A stretch of DNA of 64,000 bases, taken from assembly GCA_963780865.1 (NCBI GenBank), contig CAWADT010000026.1:124001-188000 (forward strand). Direction: 5' to 3'. Source of the DNA: FEN-1073 sp963780865 (GTDB lineage Bacteria > Chloroflexota > Anaerolineae > Anaerolineales > RBG-16-64-43). The position numbers were made by a program, and so were the translations under genes. Under the pieces are notes generated by a model. The model saw only the letters and a program-made list of their open reading frames with translations. It was not told the origin of the DNA and did no database searches. Position 1 is the first letter of the stretch, and each line of letters begins with the position of its first letter. Below, piece after piece: positions 1-7,836 of the stretch.

Positions 1-539
1 GGCTTGTCGGACTGGAGGTGCGCGTGCAGTTTTTCGAAAAGCTCGATATCCTTCTGCGCCTGGGTCTTGTCTTTGGCGGCGCCTTTGCGCAGATCGTCCT
101 GCAGCCGTTCGAGTTTGCGCTCGACGGTGATCAGATCGTTGATCAGGAGTTCGCCTTCCATCGAGGCGGCGTCGCGCGCCGGATCAATCGAACCGAGCGG
201 GTGGGGCACGGCCGTTTCCTCGAATACCCGGACGACGTGAAGCAGGCCGTCCATCTGCCGCAGCTCAGCCAGGAGCGGACCCTTCAATTCGCCGCGGGTC
301 GCGGGGTCGCTCTCAATCCCAGCGATGTCGGAGTAGGTTACCTGGGCAAAGATGGTCTTGCGCGGATGGAAGAGGGTCGAAAGCGCGTCCACGCGCGGAT
401 CCGGAACCGGGACGACCGCGGTGTGCACTTCGAACCGGCCGCCGCCGATCATCGTGCCGGTGGGGACATGGCCGCGGGTCAGCGCGTTGAAGACGGTGGT
501 TTTACCCGATTGTGGAAGCCCGATAATTCCGAGTCGCAT
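1..539 (-). CDS. ychF: Redox-regulated ATPase YchF (5' part, cut by window edge)
   Basis: The reverse strand opens with ATG at 539 and stays open to base 1, giving about 180 N-terminal residues of an Obg-related P-loop ATPase. The Walker A motif is GLPQSGKTTVFNAL, a variant of the usual GLPNVGKST of YchF. It is followed by the switch-like VTYSDIAGI and by a coiled-coil-prone stretch (ERKLERLQDDLRKG) where YchF has its helical insertion. YchF binds ATP rather than GTP, associates with ribosomes and is linked to oxidative-stress responses (family knowledge). The remaining half, including the TGS domain, lies outside the window. An extended -10 box (627-635) lies about 90 bases upstream. Confidence 0.9.
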   Translation of the reverse strand, partial: MRLGIIGLPQSGKTTVFNALTRGHVPTGTMIGGGRFEVHTAVVPVPDPRVDALSTLFHPRKTIFAQVTYSDIAGIESDPATRGELKGPLLAELRQMDGLLHVVRVFEETAVPHPLGSIDPARDAASMEGELLINDLITVERKLERLQDDLRKGAAKDKTQAQKDIELFEKLHAHLQSDK

Positions 540-626
540 AGAAATTCTTCCCGTGACTGCGTGAGCCGGCCTTTCCATGAATGCAGACTGCTGGCAAAAA
601 AGCCGCTGTGTTTTTAATTTGCAAGG

Positions 627-635
627 ATTATAGCA
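627..635 (-). promoter_or_regulatory. Extended -10 promoter element for ychF
   Basis: On the reverse strand this reads TGCTATAAT, a perfect -10 hexamer with the TGn extension. No clear -35 box is seen. It sits about 90 bases upstream of the ychF start. The same TGCTA-type extended -10 recurs at 35513, 38499 and 39564. Confidence 0.6.
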
Positions 636-747
636 TGCGGGCCTCCCCGCCGGCGGGCGTTCGCGCCGCGCCAAGGCGGACGCGCGGGTCGGCCCGAAAT
701 TCCTAAATCGGACTTCGGGTAGAATTGGAAGGGTGAAATGGGAATTC

Positions 748-2136
748 ATGAAAAGCATCCGCCACTTTATTTTTCGGGATTCGCCGAGAATAAGACTCCG
801 CCCCATTTTTGGAAAACGGTTCGCTCGCACGCTGTGTATTTTCGTCGCCGCGGCGGCGATCGCGTGTACCGCCGCGGGTTGCGGCAGCCCGACCCTGGAA
901 AAATCGCCCGATCCAACCCCGAAAATAGGCGCGGCGGAAGAAAGCCCTGGCGGGCCGACCACCGCCCGCAGCGAGGTTCCCATGCCCAGCACTTACCGGC
1001 TCGTTGGTTATTACGCCTCGTGGGACGTGTACGAACGGGCCATGTTCCTGACCAGAATCCAGACCGAGCGGCTGACGCACATCAATTACGCTTTTTCCAA
1101 TGTCAGCCCGGACGGGCAGTGCACCTTGGGCGATGCGGACGCCGATATCCGACGCTTCTACGGCATCGGCGACAGCGTGAGCGGCACACCGGATGCGATC
1201 GACGGGGCGCGCGGGAACTTTCACCAGCTGGCGCTGCTGAAAGAGAAAAATCCGAATTTAAAGGTGATGATTTCCATCGGAGGGTGGACGTGGTCGAGTC
1301 ACTTTTCCGATGCGGCGCTCACGGATGCTTCCCGCCAAAAGTTCGTCAAATCCTGCCTCGATTTGTACCTCGTTCAATATCGGGATACCTTCGACGGGGT
1401 GGATATCGACTGGGAATATCCGGTGAGCGGGGAACTCACGCCCGGACGCCCGGAGGATAAACACAACTTCACGCTGTTAATGGAAGAATTCCGGCGCCAG
1501 TTGGACGCGCTGCAACAAAGCACCGGGCGGAGCTACCTGCTGACCTTTGCAGGCCCCGCTTCGCGCGAGGCGATGGGAAACATCGAGCTCGGCGAGGTCA
1601 GTCCATCAATGGATTGGATCAACCTGATGGCGTACGACTTTCACGTTGCGACGGAACCCACAACCGGATTTCTCGCGCCGCTCTACGGATCGCCGCGGGA
1701 TCCAGATCCGGCTTCGCGGACGGGGGAAAATGTGGATGCCGCCGTGCGCGGATATCTTGCCGCCGGCGTGCCGGCCAAGAAAATCGTGCTGGGATTCCCG
1801 TTCTACGGACGCGCTTGGTATGGCGCCGCCGGCGACGGATTGTTCGCGCCGGCGGCCGGTCCGGCGTCCGCCAAATACGAGCCCGGGTACATGGATTACA
1901 CGGAAATCCTCGCCGGTCCGCTGCTGAGCTACGAACATCATTGGGACGACGATTCGAAAGCTCCGTGGCTTTTCGATCCGGCGACCGGAACGTTCATCAC
2001 GTACGACGACCCCCAATCCATCCAATGGAAAGTGAGGTACCTGCGGGAACAGGCCTTGGGCGGCGCGATGATCTGGGAACTAGGGACGGACGGCGGTAAT
2101 CTGATTAAGCCCCTGGCAGATTTTCTGTTCTCGTAG
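748..2136 (+). CDS. GH18 chitinase-like secreted lipoprotein
   Basis: A glycoside hydrolase family 18 enzyme that would cleave beta-1,4-GlcNAc polymers by substrate-assisted catalysis. The diagnostic beta4 motif DGVDIDWEYP (DxxDxDxE, with Glu as acid/base) is intact. Other GH18 signatures are present: RLVGYYASW at the barrel start, KVMISIGGWTWS on beta3, MAYDFHV on beta6 and a C-terminal GGAMIWELGTD. The N-terminus has a long basic n-region, a hydrophobic stretch (CIFVAAAAIACTAA) and a lipobox-like AAGC, so export and lipid anchoring are likely. ATG 748 is preferred. GTG 733 is in frame, but its purine-rich GGAAGGG touches the codon; a TAGAAT box at 720-725 would make GTG 733 leaderless. Confidence 0.88.
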   Translation: MKSIRHFIFRDSPRIRLRPIFGKRFARTLCIFVAAAAIACTAAGCGSPTLEKSPDPTPKIGAAEESPGGPTTARSEVPMPSTYRLVGYYASWDVYERAMFLTRIQTERLTHINYAFSNVSPDGQCTLGDADADIRRFYGIGDSVSGTPDAIDGARGNFHQLALLKEKNPNLKVMISIGGWTWSSHFSDAALTDASRQKFVKSCLDLYLVQYRDTFDGVDIDWEYPVSGELTPGRPEDKHNFTLLMEEFRRQLDALQQSTGRSYLLTFAGPASREAMGNIELGEVSPSMDWINLMAYDFHVATEPTTGFLAPLYGSPRDPDPASRTGENVDAAVRGYLAAGVPAKKIVLGFPFYGRAWYGAAGDGLFAPAAGPASAKYEPGYMDYTEILAGPLLSYEHHWDDDSKAPWLFDPATGTFITYDDPQSIQWKVRYLREQALGGAMIWELGTDGGNLIKPLADFLFS

Positions 2137-2191
2137 GGTCCGCTAGACGCGTGGCCCCTGGCCGCCCGCGGGCAATTTTCAGCCGGCGGGA

Positions 2192-2220
2192 TTGACCAGC
2201 CGAAAGCGCTCGACTATACT
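2192..2220 (+). promoter_or_regulatory. Sigma70-type promoter of tRNA-Leu
   Basis: TTGACC (2192-2197) and TATACT (2215-2220) are separated by exactly 17 bases. Transcription would start about 6 bases before the mature tRNA at 2233. Confidence 0.75.
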
Positions 2221-2232
2221 CGGGCGAGGATT

Positions 2233-2317
2233 GCCGAAGTGGCGGAACTGGCAGACGCGCACAACTCAAAATCGTGTCCCGCTCGGCGGGATGAGGGTTC
2301 AATTCCCTCCTTCGGCA
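2233..2317 (+). tRNA. tRNA-Leu (anticodon CAA)
   Basis: An 85-base class II tRNA. The acceptor arms GCCGAAG and CTTCGGC pair fully and the discriminator is A. The anticodon loop reads CTCAAAA, giving anticodon CAA. The long variable arm pairs CCCGC with GCGGG, and the T arm pairs GAGGG with CCCTC around TTCAATT. One A-C mismatch lies in the anticodon stem (CACAA against TCGTG). The 3' CCA is not encoded. Confidence 0.95.
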
Positions 2318-2405
2318 CAGGACGGGCAGTTTCCTGCCGTTCTCTACGGGGCGCCGCGAAGAGGAATTCCTGTGCGGCGCCCCGCGGCGTTTCCTGCGAG
2401 GCCAG

Positions 2406-2759
2406 ATGAACCGGTTTCTTTTATTGGGTATCGGCACCATCGCGGGCGTGTTCCTGGGCGTATGGTACGGCTGGTCGGTCAGCCCCATCACCTATACGGA
2501 AACTTCGCCGGACGAACTGCGCCCGGAATTCCGCGCCGATTACGTATTGATGGTGGCCGAGACCTACTCATCCGACCACGACCTGGGGCAGGCGGCGGTG
2601 AAACTCTCGCGCCTCGGGCAGGCGGATCTGGCGGGGTTAGTGCGCCAAGTGGCGCAAGCCTACCAGGCGGCCGGATACCCTCAGGAGGATCAGGATCGCC
2701 TGCATGCGTTGGCTGCCGATCTGGCCCGCTACTCCACACTCCCCTCGGCGGCGCCGTGA
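2406..2759 (+). CDS. Small membrane-anchored protein, function unknown
   Basis: A 117-residue protein with one N-terminal transmembrane segment (LLLGIGTIAGVFLGVWYGW) followed by a soluble helical part with GQAAVKLSRLGQADLAGLVRQ. Its signature is a membrane anchor, then PITYTETSPDELRPEFRADYVLMVAETY. This matches the start of the next gene (QPAKFSGAEPTSLQPVYRGEYILLIATSY), so the two are paralogues. The stop codon overlaps the GTG of the next gene (2756), indicating translational coupling. GAGG precedes the ATG. I do not recognise a named family; proteins of this look occur in pairs in Anaerolineae (recollection, not a search). Confidence 0.75.
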   Translation: MNRFLLLGIGTIAGVFLGVWYGWSVSPITYTETSPDELRPEFRADYVLMVAETYSSDHDLGQAAVKLSRLGQADLAGLVRQVAQAYQAAGYPQEDQDRLHALAADLARYSTLPSAAP

Positions 2760-3718
2760 AAAAAATCCTCCCGTACCTCTGGGCGGTGGTGGGTGTGGCG
2801 CTCGGCTTCGCGCTGGGGCTGGGGTACGCGTGGGTTATCCAGCCGGCGAAGTTCAGCGGCGCGGAACCCACCTCGCTCCAACCGGTCTACCGCGGCGAAT
2901 ACATCCTGCTGATCGCCACCTCGTATGAAGCCACCGGTAATTTGGAATCGGCGCGCGCGCGGCTCGCGCTCTTCCCGGAGCTCAACGCGGATTCGCTGAG
3001 CTCCTTGGCCCAGCAGGTGGTGGCCGCGGGCGGGCCGCAGGACGCCGCGCGCGGACTCGCGCGGTTGTCGGTGGCTTTGCGCGAACAATCGGAGTCGCCG
3101 TCGGCGGAAGTGGCCCTGGCCGCATCGAAAACCACCCCCATCCTCCGGATGACCGGAACCCCCGAGTCGACCCTGGCCCTGACGATTCCCTTCCTGCCGA
3201 CCATCGCGCGCACACCGACCTTTCTGTTCACCCCGACGACCAATCCGGAATTCGTCCTGGTCTCGAAGCAGCAGGTCTGTAACCCGCTGATCGTCCCGCC
3301 GCTGATCGAGGTGATCGTGAAGACGGCCGACGGGCGGGGCGTGCCCGGGGTGCGGCTGCGGGTGCAGTGGGAGGGCGGCGACGACGGATTTGTCACCGGA
3401 ATGAAACCCGAGATCAGCCCGGGGTACGCGGATTACGCCGTTACGCCGGGCAAGGTTTACCAGATTACCGTCGGAGACGGGATGACCATCGTCCGCGATT
3501 TTAAGCGCGCCGACCTGCGCGGCGGCCACGCCCATCCTCGGCGGACAAACGCCGGTGACCGGCGCCGCAGGCGGGCCCTTCACCGGTTCCTGGAGGCTGG
3601 AGTTCGAGATGCGTTGACACCCATGTTGAAAAATTCATTTCTAACCGCAAAGCCGCAAAGCCCGCCCTCGGTGGTCGGGCCGAGGGAACGCAAAGAACAA
3701 TATGGAAATAATTATTAG
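2756..3718 (+). CDS. Membrane-anchored protein paralogous to the preceding one; C-terminus probably frameshifted
   Basis: Starts at GTG 2756, overlapping the preceding stop. It has one N-terminal membrane helix (WAVVGVALGFALGLGYAWV), a helical domain like that of its upstream neighbour, a Thr/Pro-rich linker around residues 130-165, and an Ig-like domain (LIEVIVKTADGRGVPGVRLRVQW). As assembled, the frame runs to 3718 through Arg-rich, unlikely sequence. In another frame the segment before TGA 3615-3617 reads TGAAGGPFTGSWRLEFEMR, a far more natural end. A frame change near 3510-3540 is therefore likely, with a true end at 3617. Function unknown. Confidence 0.7.
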   Translation: MKKILPYLWAVVGVALGFALGLGYAWVIQPAKFSGAEPTSLQPVYRGEYILLIATSYEATGNLESARARLALFPELNADSLSSLAQQVVAAGGPQDAARGLARLSVALREQSESPSAEVALAASKTTPILRMTGTPESTLALTIPFLPTIARTPTFLFTPTTNPEFVLVSKQQVCNPLIVPPLIEVIVKTADGRGVPGVRLRVQWEGGDDGFVTGMKPEISPGYADYAVTPGKVYQITVGDGMTIVRDFKRADLRGGHAHPRRTNAGDRRRRRALHRFLEAGVRDALTPMLKNSFLTAKPQSPPSVVGPRERKEQYGNNY

Positions 3719-3796
3719 CTAGCCAAGAAAAACTAATTTTGAAAAATAATCTATATAGAAAAATCGGCGGCATGTTTCTCGATTCGTTTCCGGTCC

Positions 3797-4058
3797 ATGG
3801 TGCCGACAGTGAAAGACGCCTTTGCTTCCAGCGGAATCTATGCCCGCGTGCGCGCCATCCGAATTATTCCGGAACGTTCCTCGAGTTCGCGGGCCTCTTT
3901 CTGGTCCGGCAGAGTGGAGCCGTCGGTTGGCGTGCGGCCTGGGGATCCTTTGGCTGATGATTCAGACGCGGTGCAAGGAGATTGATCTCTTGCAACGGAT
4001 TCCAGACTATCGGGAGTATATGCAGCGAGTTCCCCGCTTTTTTCCGCGAATAGGATAA
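3797..4058 (+). pseudogene. Decayed C-terminal remnant of an isoprenylcysteine carboxyl methyltransferase-like gene
   Basis: Three reading frames together spell the typical C-terminus of a bacterial ICMT/PEMT-type membrane methyltransferase. Frame 2 gives SSGIYARVR, frame 1 gives RHPNYSGTFLEFAGLFLV, and frame 3 gives LGILWLMIQTRCKEIDLLQ and then IPDYREYMQRVPRFFPR. The Y-x-R-x-RHPNY and E-x2-L-x3-F/Y-x2-Y-x-R/E motifs are those of the family's SAM-binding end. The N-terminal membrane helices are missing upstream. Loss of the 5' half plus two frame changes over 260 bases argues for real decay rather than one sequencing error. Confidence 0.7.
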
Positions 4059-4139
4059 AATCTTCCGGTAAAAAATAATTGAAAACGCCGGGTGTTTGTT
4101 TCTTTGGAATAAACTCTCGAAGCATGGAGGGACATCGAT

Positions 4140-4934
4140 ATGCGTTTGCCAATCTTCCGGGTGGATGCGTTTACCAATCAGGCGTTCCACGGCAACCCTG
4201 CGGCAGTCGTGCCGCTTAAGCGCTGGATGGAAGATGCCGTGCTGCAAAATATCGCCATGGAAAATAATTTATCGGAGACGGCTTTTTTCGTCCCGGACGG
4301 ATCCGGGTATCACTTGCGCTGGTTTACGCCCATCGCGGAGGTTCCGCTTTGCGGCCACGCCACCCTGGCGACGGCGTTCGTTATTTTCAACTTCCTCGCG
4401 CCGGCGAAAAAGGTCGTCCATTTCCATACGCTCAGCGGAAATCTATCCGTCCGACGCAAAAGCGATCTGCTGACGATGGACTTTCCCCGCTACGTCCCGC
4501 AGCGTTGCGACGCGCCGGATCTCCTGGCCGAGGGATTGGGACTTCGGCCGAAGGAGGTGTGGAATACACGGGAAGACCAAAATTATTACGCAATCTTCGA
4601 AACCGCCCGGGAAATCAGGTCGCTGAATCCCAAAATGAATATTCTGGAAAAATTGCATCCTTGCCAGGTGGCGGTCAGCGCCCCGGACGACAAGGTAGAT
4701 TTCGTTTCGCGCTTCTTCGCGCCTTCGATCGGCATCCCAGAGGATCCCGTCACCGGCTCGATGCATTGCGCTTTGATCCCGTATTGGGCGAGCCGTCTGG
4801 GGAAGACGACCTTGAGGGCGGAGCAGGTTTCCAGCCGCGGAGGAGAGCTCTCTTGCGAGGATCTGCCATCCGCAAACCGCGTGCGAATTTCCGGGCACGC
4901 CGTGCTCTCGATGCGCGGAGTTATTCCTCTATAA
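4140..4934 (+). CDS. PhzF family isomerase/epimerase-like protein
   Basis: A 264-residue PhzF-like protein of the diaminopimelate-epimerase fold. The N-terminal hallmark FRVDAFTNQAFHGNPAAVV, the catalytic-Glu segment NLSETAFF (Glu at about residue 46) and FTPIAEVPLCGHATLA are all present. The C-terminal half repeats the fold with the DPVTGSMHCAL loop and ends with ISGHAVLSMRG. PhzF in phenazine producers isomerises a dihydro-hydroxyanthranilate; most homologues, like this stand-alone one, have unknown substrates. A GGAGGG site precedes ATG 4140 by about 9 bases. The gene is monocistronic, with a repeat-rich spacer after it. Confidence 0.9.
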   Translation: MRLPIFRVDAFTNQAFHGNPAAVVPLKRWMEDAVLQNIAMENNLSETAFFVPDGSGYHLRWFTPIAEVPLCGHATLATAFVIFNFLAPAKKVVHFHTLSGNLSVRRKSDLLTMDFPRYVPQRCDAPDLLAEGLGLRPKEVWNTREDQNYYAIFETAREIRSLNPKMNILEKLHPCQVAVSAPDDKVDFVSRFFAPSIGIPEDPVTGSMHCALIPYWASRLGKTTLRAEQVSSRGGELSCEDLPSANRVRISGHAVLSMRGVIPL

Positions 4935-5050
4935 GGAATCTCAATCTTTGGCGGAACCAGAAACCGGTCCGCCGCTCATTTCCGGGCCGGTGTACAATGA
5001 TGATTCCAAACCTCTGAAAAGTCCGCTCGTCGGAGGATAATTCCTCCGCC

Positions 5051-5129
5051 TATTAACAGCGCCGGAAAAATCCGGCTGTAAAGCCCGGCTTGAGCCGGGC
5101 GCTGTTGATAGAACGGAGCTTTAGCTCCG
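5051..5129. repeat. Compound palindromic repeat (three nested/adjacent hairpins)
   Basis: Outer arms TATTAACAGCGC (5051-5062) and GCGCTGTTGATA (5099-5110) enclose two hairpins, GCCGGAAAAATCCGGC and GCCCGGCTTGAGCCGGGC. A third palindrome, CGGAGCTTTAGCTCCG, follows at 5114-5129. The layout is like a cruciform or cloverleaf. No gene is seen between 4935 and 5223. Confidence 0.7.
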
Positions 5130-5223
5130 CTCGCATGAGGTTTTTCAGCGATCTCAGTTTCTATGTAATAATCGAAAACTCAGGAAAGAAAATGTTCCCG
5201 GTGCAAATTCCTTTCCGGCTCCC

Positions 5224-5856
5224 ATGACATCGAACTCTGAGATGGCAATCCCCCCCGCGGGTTTCTACCGCCGTTATGGTAAACGGCTGCTGGATATCCT
5301 TCTGTCCATCCTCGCGCTGATTGTTCTTTCCCCCTTTTTCCTGATTATCGCCGCCGCCATCTTGCTGGAGACTCCCGGTCCGATCTTCTATGTTCAGGAT
5401 CGCCTAGGACAGTATGGAAAAATATTCCGGGCGATTAAATTCCGGACGATGACCCACGGCGAGCGCGTGCCCGACCATGAAGTGCATCCGGCCGATCCGG
5501 ATGTGACCCGCGTCGGAGCGTTCCTGCGCCGGTACAAGCTGGATGAGCTCATCCAATTGGTGAATGTGCTCAGGGGCGAGATGTCCGTGATCGGACCGCG
5601 GCCGGCGCTCACACGCCAGCTGGCCGAATACGACGAGGTCGGACGCCGTCGCCTGCTGGTTAAACCCGGCCTGTCGGGCCTGGCCCAGATCAACGGCAAC
5701 ATCTACCTCACTTGGCCGGAGCGGTGGCAATATGACGCGCGCTACGTTGAAAATTGCTCGCTGGCACTTGATTTGTGGATCATCTGGCGTACAATCGCTG
5801 TCATGATCGTGGGCGAAGACAAATTCCTCCATTCCCCGACGGATCCCAAGGCCTAA
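5224..5856 (+). CDS. Undecaprenyl-phosphate sugar phosphotransferase (small PglC/WcaJ-type phosphoglycosyltransferase)
   Basis: A 210-residue monotopic phosphoglycosyltransferase that would move a sugar-1-phosphate from a UDP-sugar to undecaprenyl phosphate, the first membrane step of glycan assembly. It shows KRLLDILLS with one re-entrant hydrophobic helix, the PGPIFYVQDRLGQYGK loop, FRAIKFRTM, the catalytic region (RRYKLDELIQLVNVLRGEMS) and VIGPRPAL, then PGLSGLAQINGN. The length fits the minimal PglC class without the extra N-terminal helices of WcaJ. It starts the three-gene operon 5224-7567, with only 10 bases before the formyltransferase gene. Confidence 0.92.
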   Translation: MTSNSEMAIPPAGFYRRYGKRLLDILLSILALIVLSPFFLIIAAAILLETPGPIFYVQDRLGQYGKIFRAIKFRTMTHGERVPDHEVHPADPDVTRVGAFLRRYKLDELIQLVNVLRGEMSVIGPRPALTRQLAEYDEVGRRRLLVKPGLSGLAQINGNIYLTWPERWQYDARYVENCSLALDLWIIWRTIAVMIVGEDKFLHSPTDPKA

Positions 5857-5866
5857 GGTTCAGCGC

Positions 5867-6904
5867 ATGCCGGAAACTTCTGAACCGGCGATCGTTTTGG
5901 CCGGAAGCGTCAACAGTTCCTACCGCACGCTGCAGGCGCTCCTGCGCCACCGCATGAACGTGGTCGGCGTGCTGGATCTCAGCCCGCTGCGGTCCGCGAG
6001 CGTCAGCGGATATACGCGCATGGACGCGCTGGCGCTAAAGTGCGGCGTGCCGTTTCTCGAATTCGAGGATATCAACGCGCCGCGGATCGTGGAAGCGGTG
6101 CGGAAATGGGCGCCCGACATTTTCTTCATCGTCGGCCTTTCGCAGCTGGCCAAGGATGAGCTGCTTTCCATCCCGCACCTTGGCTGCGTGGGTTTCCATC
6201 CTACCCGGTTGCCCGAGGGACGCGGCCGCGCGCCCGTCTCCTGGATGACGCTCGAAGGCCGATCCGGCGCCGCCACCTTCTTTCAAATGAATGCCGGCGC
6301 CGACGCGGGTCCGATCCTGGTGCAGGAGCCCTTCGCCGTGGCGGCGACGGACTACGCAGCGGACGTCACGGCCAAACTCGAAGCGGCGATCGACCTCGCG
6401 CTGGACCGGTGGCTTCCGCGGTTGAAACGCGGCGAATGGAGCCCCGCGCCGCAGGCGGAAGACCGCGCAACGTATTACGGTAAACGCAATCCCGAGGACG
6501 GGCTGATCGATTGGAATTGGCCGGCCGCGAAAATCCATGCCCTCGTCCGCGCCACCTCGCGCCCTTACCCCGGCGCCTTCACCTTCGTCGACAACCGCAA
6601 GTGCGTGGTCTGGCGCGCGGAACCGGAGTTCCACCTGCCGTATCGGGGCGTGGTGGGAAGGATTGTGCTTATCGATGAAGTCAAAGGTCCGCTGGTGCAG
6701 GCCGGCGACGGGCTGCTATGGTTGACCGAAACCGAGTTTGAATCCTCCGAAGGCGTCGAGAAGCCGCCGAAATTAAAAGTCGGGTCGCTGTTGGGATATC
6801 ATCCCGGCAACGAGCTATACTTGCTGAAGAAGCGCCTGGCCGAGCTGGAAAGCCGCGTGGAGAAATTGGATCACGCGCATGGAGCTTCCCGGAAGAAACC
6901 ATGA
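5867..6904 (+). CDS. Formyltransferase family protein (Fmt/ArnA-like), probably sugar N-formyltransferase
   Basis: A 345-residue member of the 10-formyltetrahydrofolate-dependent transferase family. The active-site stretch is GFHPTRLPEGRGRAP with the catalytic His; the preceding Asn of the classical N-x-H triad is Gly here. The partner Asp appears in ADAGPILVQEP. The C-terminal domain includes the Fmt-like YYGKRNPEDGLIDW and a coiled-coil end (LKKRLAELESRVEKL). It lies between a sugar phosphotransferase and a PIG-L deacetylase, so an N-formyl sugar is a better guess than Met-tRNA. The Asn-to-Gly change may be a subfamily trait, so activity needs proof. Its stop overlaps the next ATG (ATGA). 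Confidence 0.82.
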   Translation: MPETSEPAIVLAGSVNSSYRTLQALLRHRMNVVGVLDLSPLRSASVSGYTRMDALALKCGVPFLEFEDINAPRIVEAVRKWAPDIFFIVGLSQLAKDELLSIPHLGCVGFHPTRLPEGRGRAPVSWMTLEGRSGAATFFQMNAGADAGPILVQEPFAVAATDYAADVTAKLEAAIDLALDRWLPRLKRGEWSPAPQAEDRATYYGKRNPEDGLIDWNWPAAKIHALVRATSRPYPGAFTFVDNRKCVVWRAEPEFHLPYRGVVGRIVLIDEVKGPLVQAGDGLLWLTETEFESSEGVEKPPKLKVGSLLGYHPGNELYLLKKRLAELESRVEKLDHAHGASRKKP

Positions 6905-7567
6905 AAATTCTGGTAATCGCGACACATCCCGACGATGAGGTGCTCGGCTGCGGCGGCGCGATCGCCCGCCACGTCTCGGTCGGTGACCGGGTGGAGGTGG
7001 TGATCGTCACCCGCGGAGCGCCGGAACTTTATTCCGGGGAGCAGGTGGCCGCACTGCGCCGGGAATTGCACGCAGCCCATTCCATCCTGGGCGTGTCCGT
7101 CGCCCATTTTTTGGATTATCCGGCTCCCAAATTGGACACGGTTCCGCAGCATGAGCTGGCCGAACTCGATCGCCGCGCGGATCCGGGAATATCAGCCGGA
7201 GACGGTTTACCTGCCCCACCGGGGCGATCTGCATTCGGATCACCGCGCGGTATTCCAGGCCGCCTTGGTGGCGGCCCGGCCGATCGGAGCTCAATCCGTC
7301 CGGCGTCTGCTTTCGTACGAGACGCTTTCCGAAACGGAATGGGCCGCCCCGATCGGCGAGGAAGCCTTCCTGCCTAACGTATTTATCGAAATCACCGATT
7401 TTCTGGAAAAAAAGAAAAAGGCCATGGCCGAGTATCGGAGCCAATTAAAAGAATTTCCTCATCCCCGCTCGCTGCAGTCGGTGGAATCCCTCGCGCGTGT
7501 GCGCGGCGGCACGGCGGGCTTTGCGGCGGCTGAGGCGTTTCAGATGATTCGGGAATTGATACCGTAA
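6901..7567 (+). CDS. PIG-L/LmbE family deacetylase, interrupted by one apparent frameshift
   Basis: The zinc motif AxHPDDE is present as ATHPDDEVLGCGG near residue 10, and the second motif HSDHRAVFQA occurs near residue 105, as expected for GlcNAc-type de-N-acetylases. The first part is read from ATG 6901. After about 7165 the family sequence continues one frame over (ARIREYQPETVYLPHRGD) to TAA at 7567. Restoring the frame gives about 220 residues, the usual size. The assembled first frame would instead run to 7377 with nonsense. It overlaps the formyltransferase stop by four bases, suggesting coupling: deacetylation would free the amine that the formyltransferase could then modify. Confidence 0.85.
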
Positions 7568-7836
7568 ATCAACATTATTTTCATAATACTCCGCAAACTT
7601 TCCCCTTGGTTCGCCCGGTCTGGGCTTTGGCGCGGATGATGCCATCATCCTTGATTAAAAAATAAATCTCTTGGCCAATCCAGATTTATATGGATACTCT
7701 TTGACATCCCGTATTGTTGTTCTTCCGTCATCCGGCCTTTGGCCATCTTCTCCCAGCGCCTGCCCTCACGAAGCGGGGGTATGCTGGGAGAAGGATGGGA
7801 TGAGGGCGGGTTGTGTGGCCAAGAAAAAAAACTTTC

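Noticed and set aside
7165..7185. Programmed ribosomal frameshift in the PIG-L gene
   Set aside because: No slippery heptamer with a stimulatory structure is evident, and similar one-base breaks occur across the window, so an indel is more likely.
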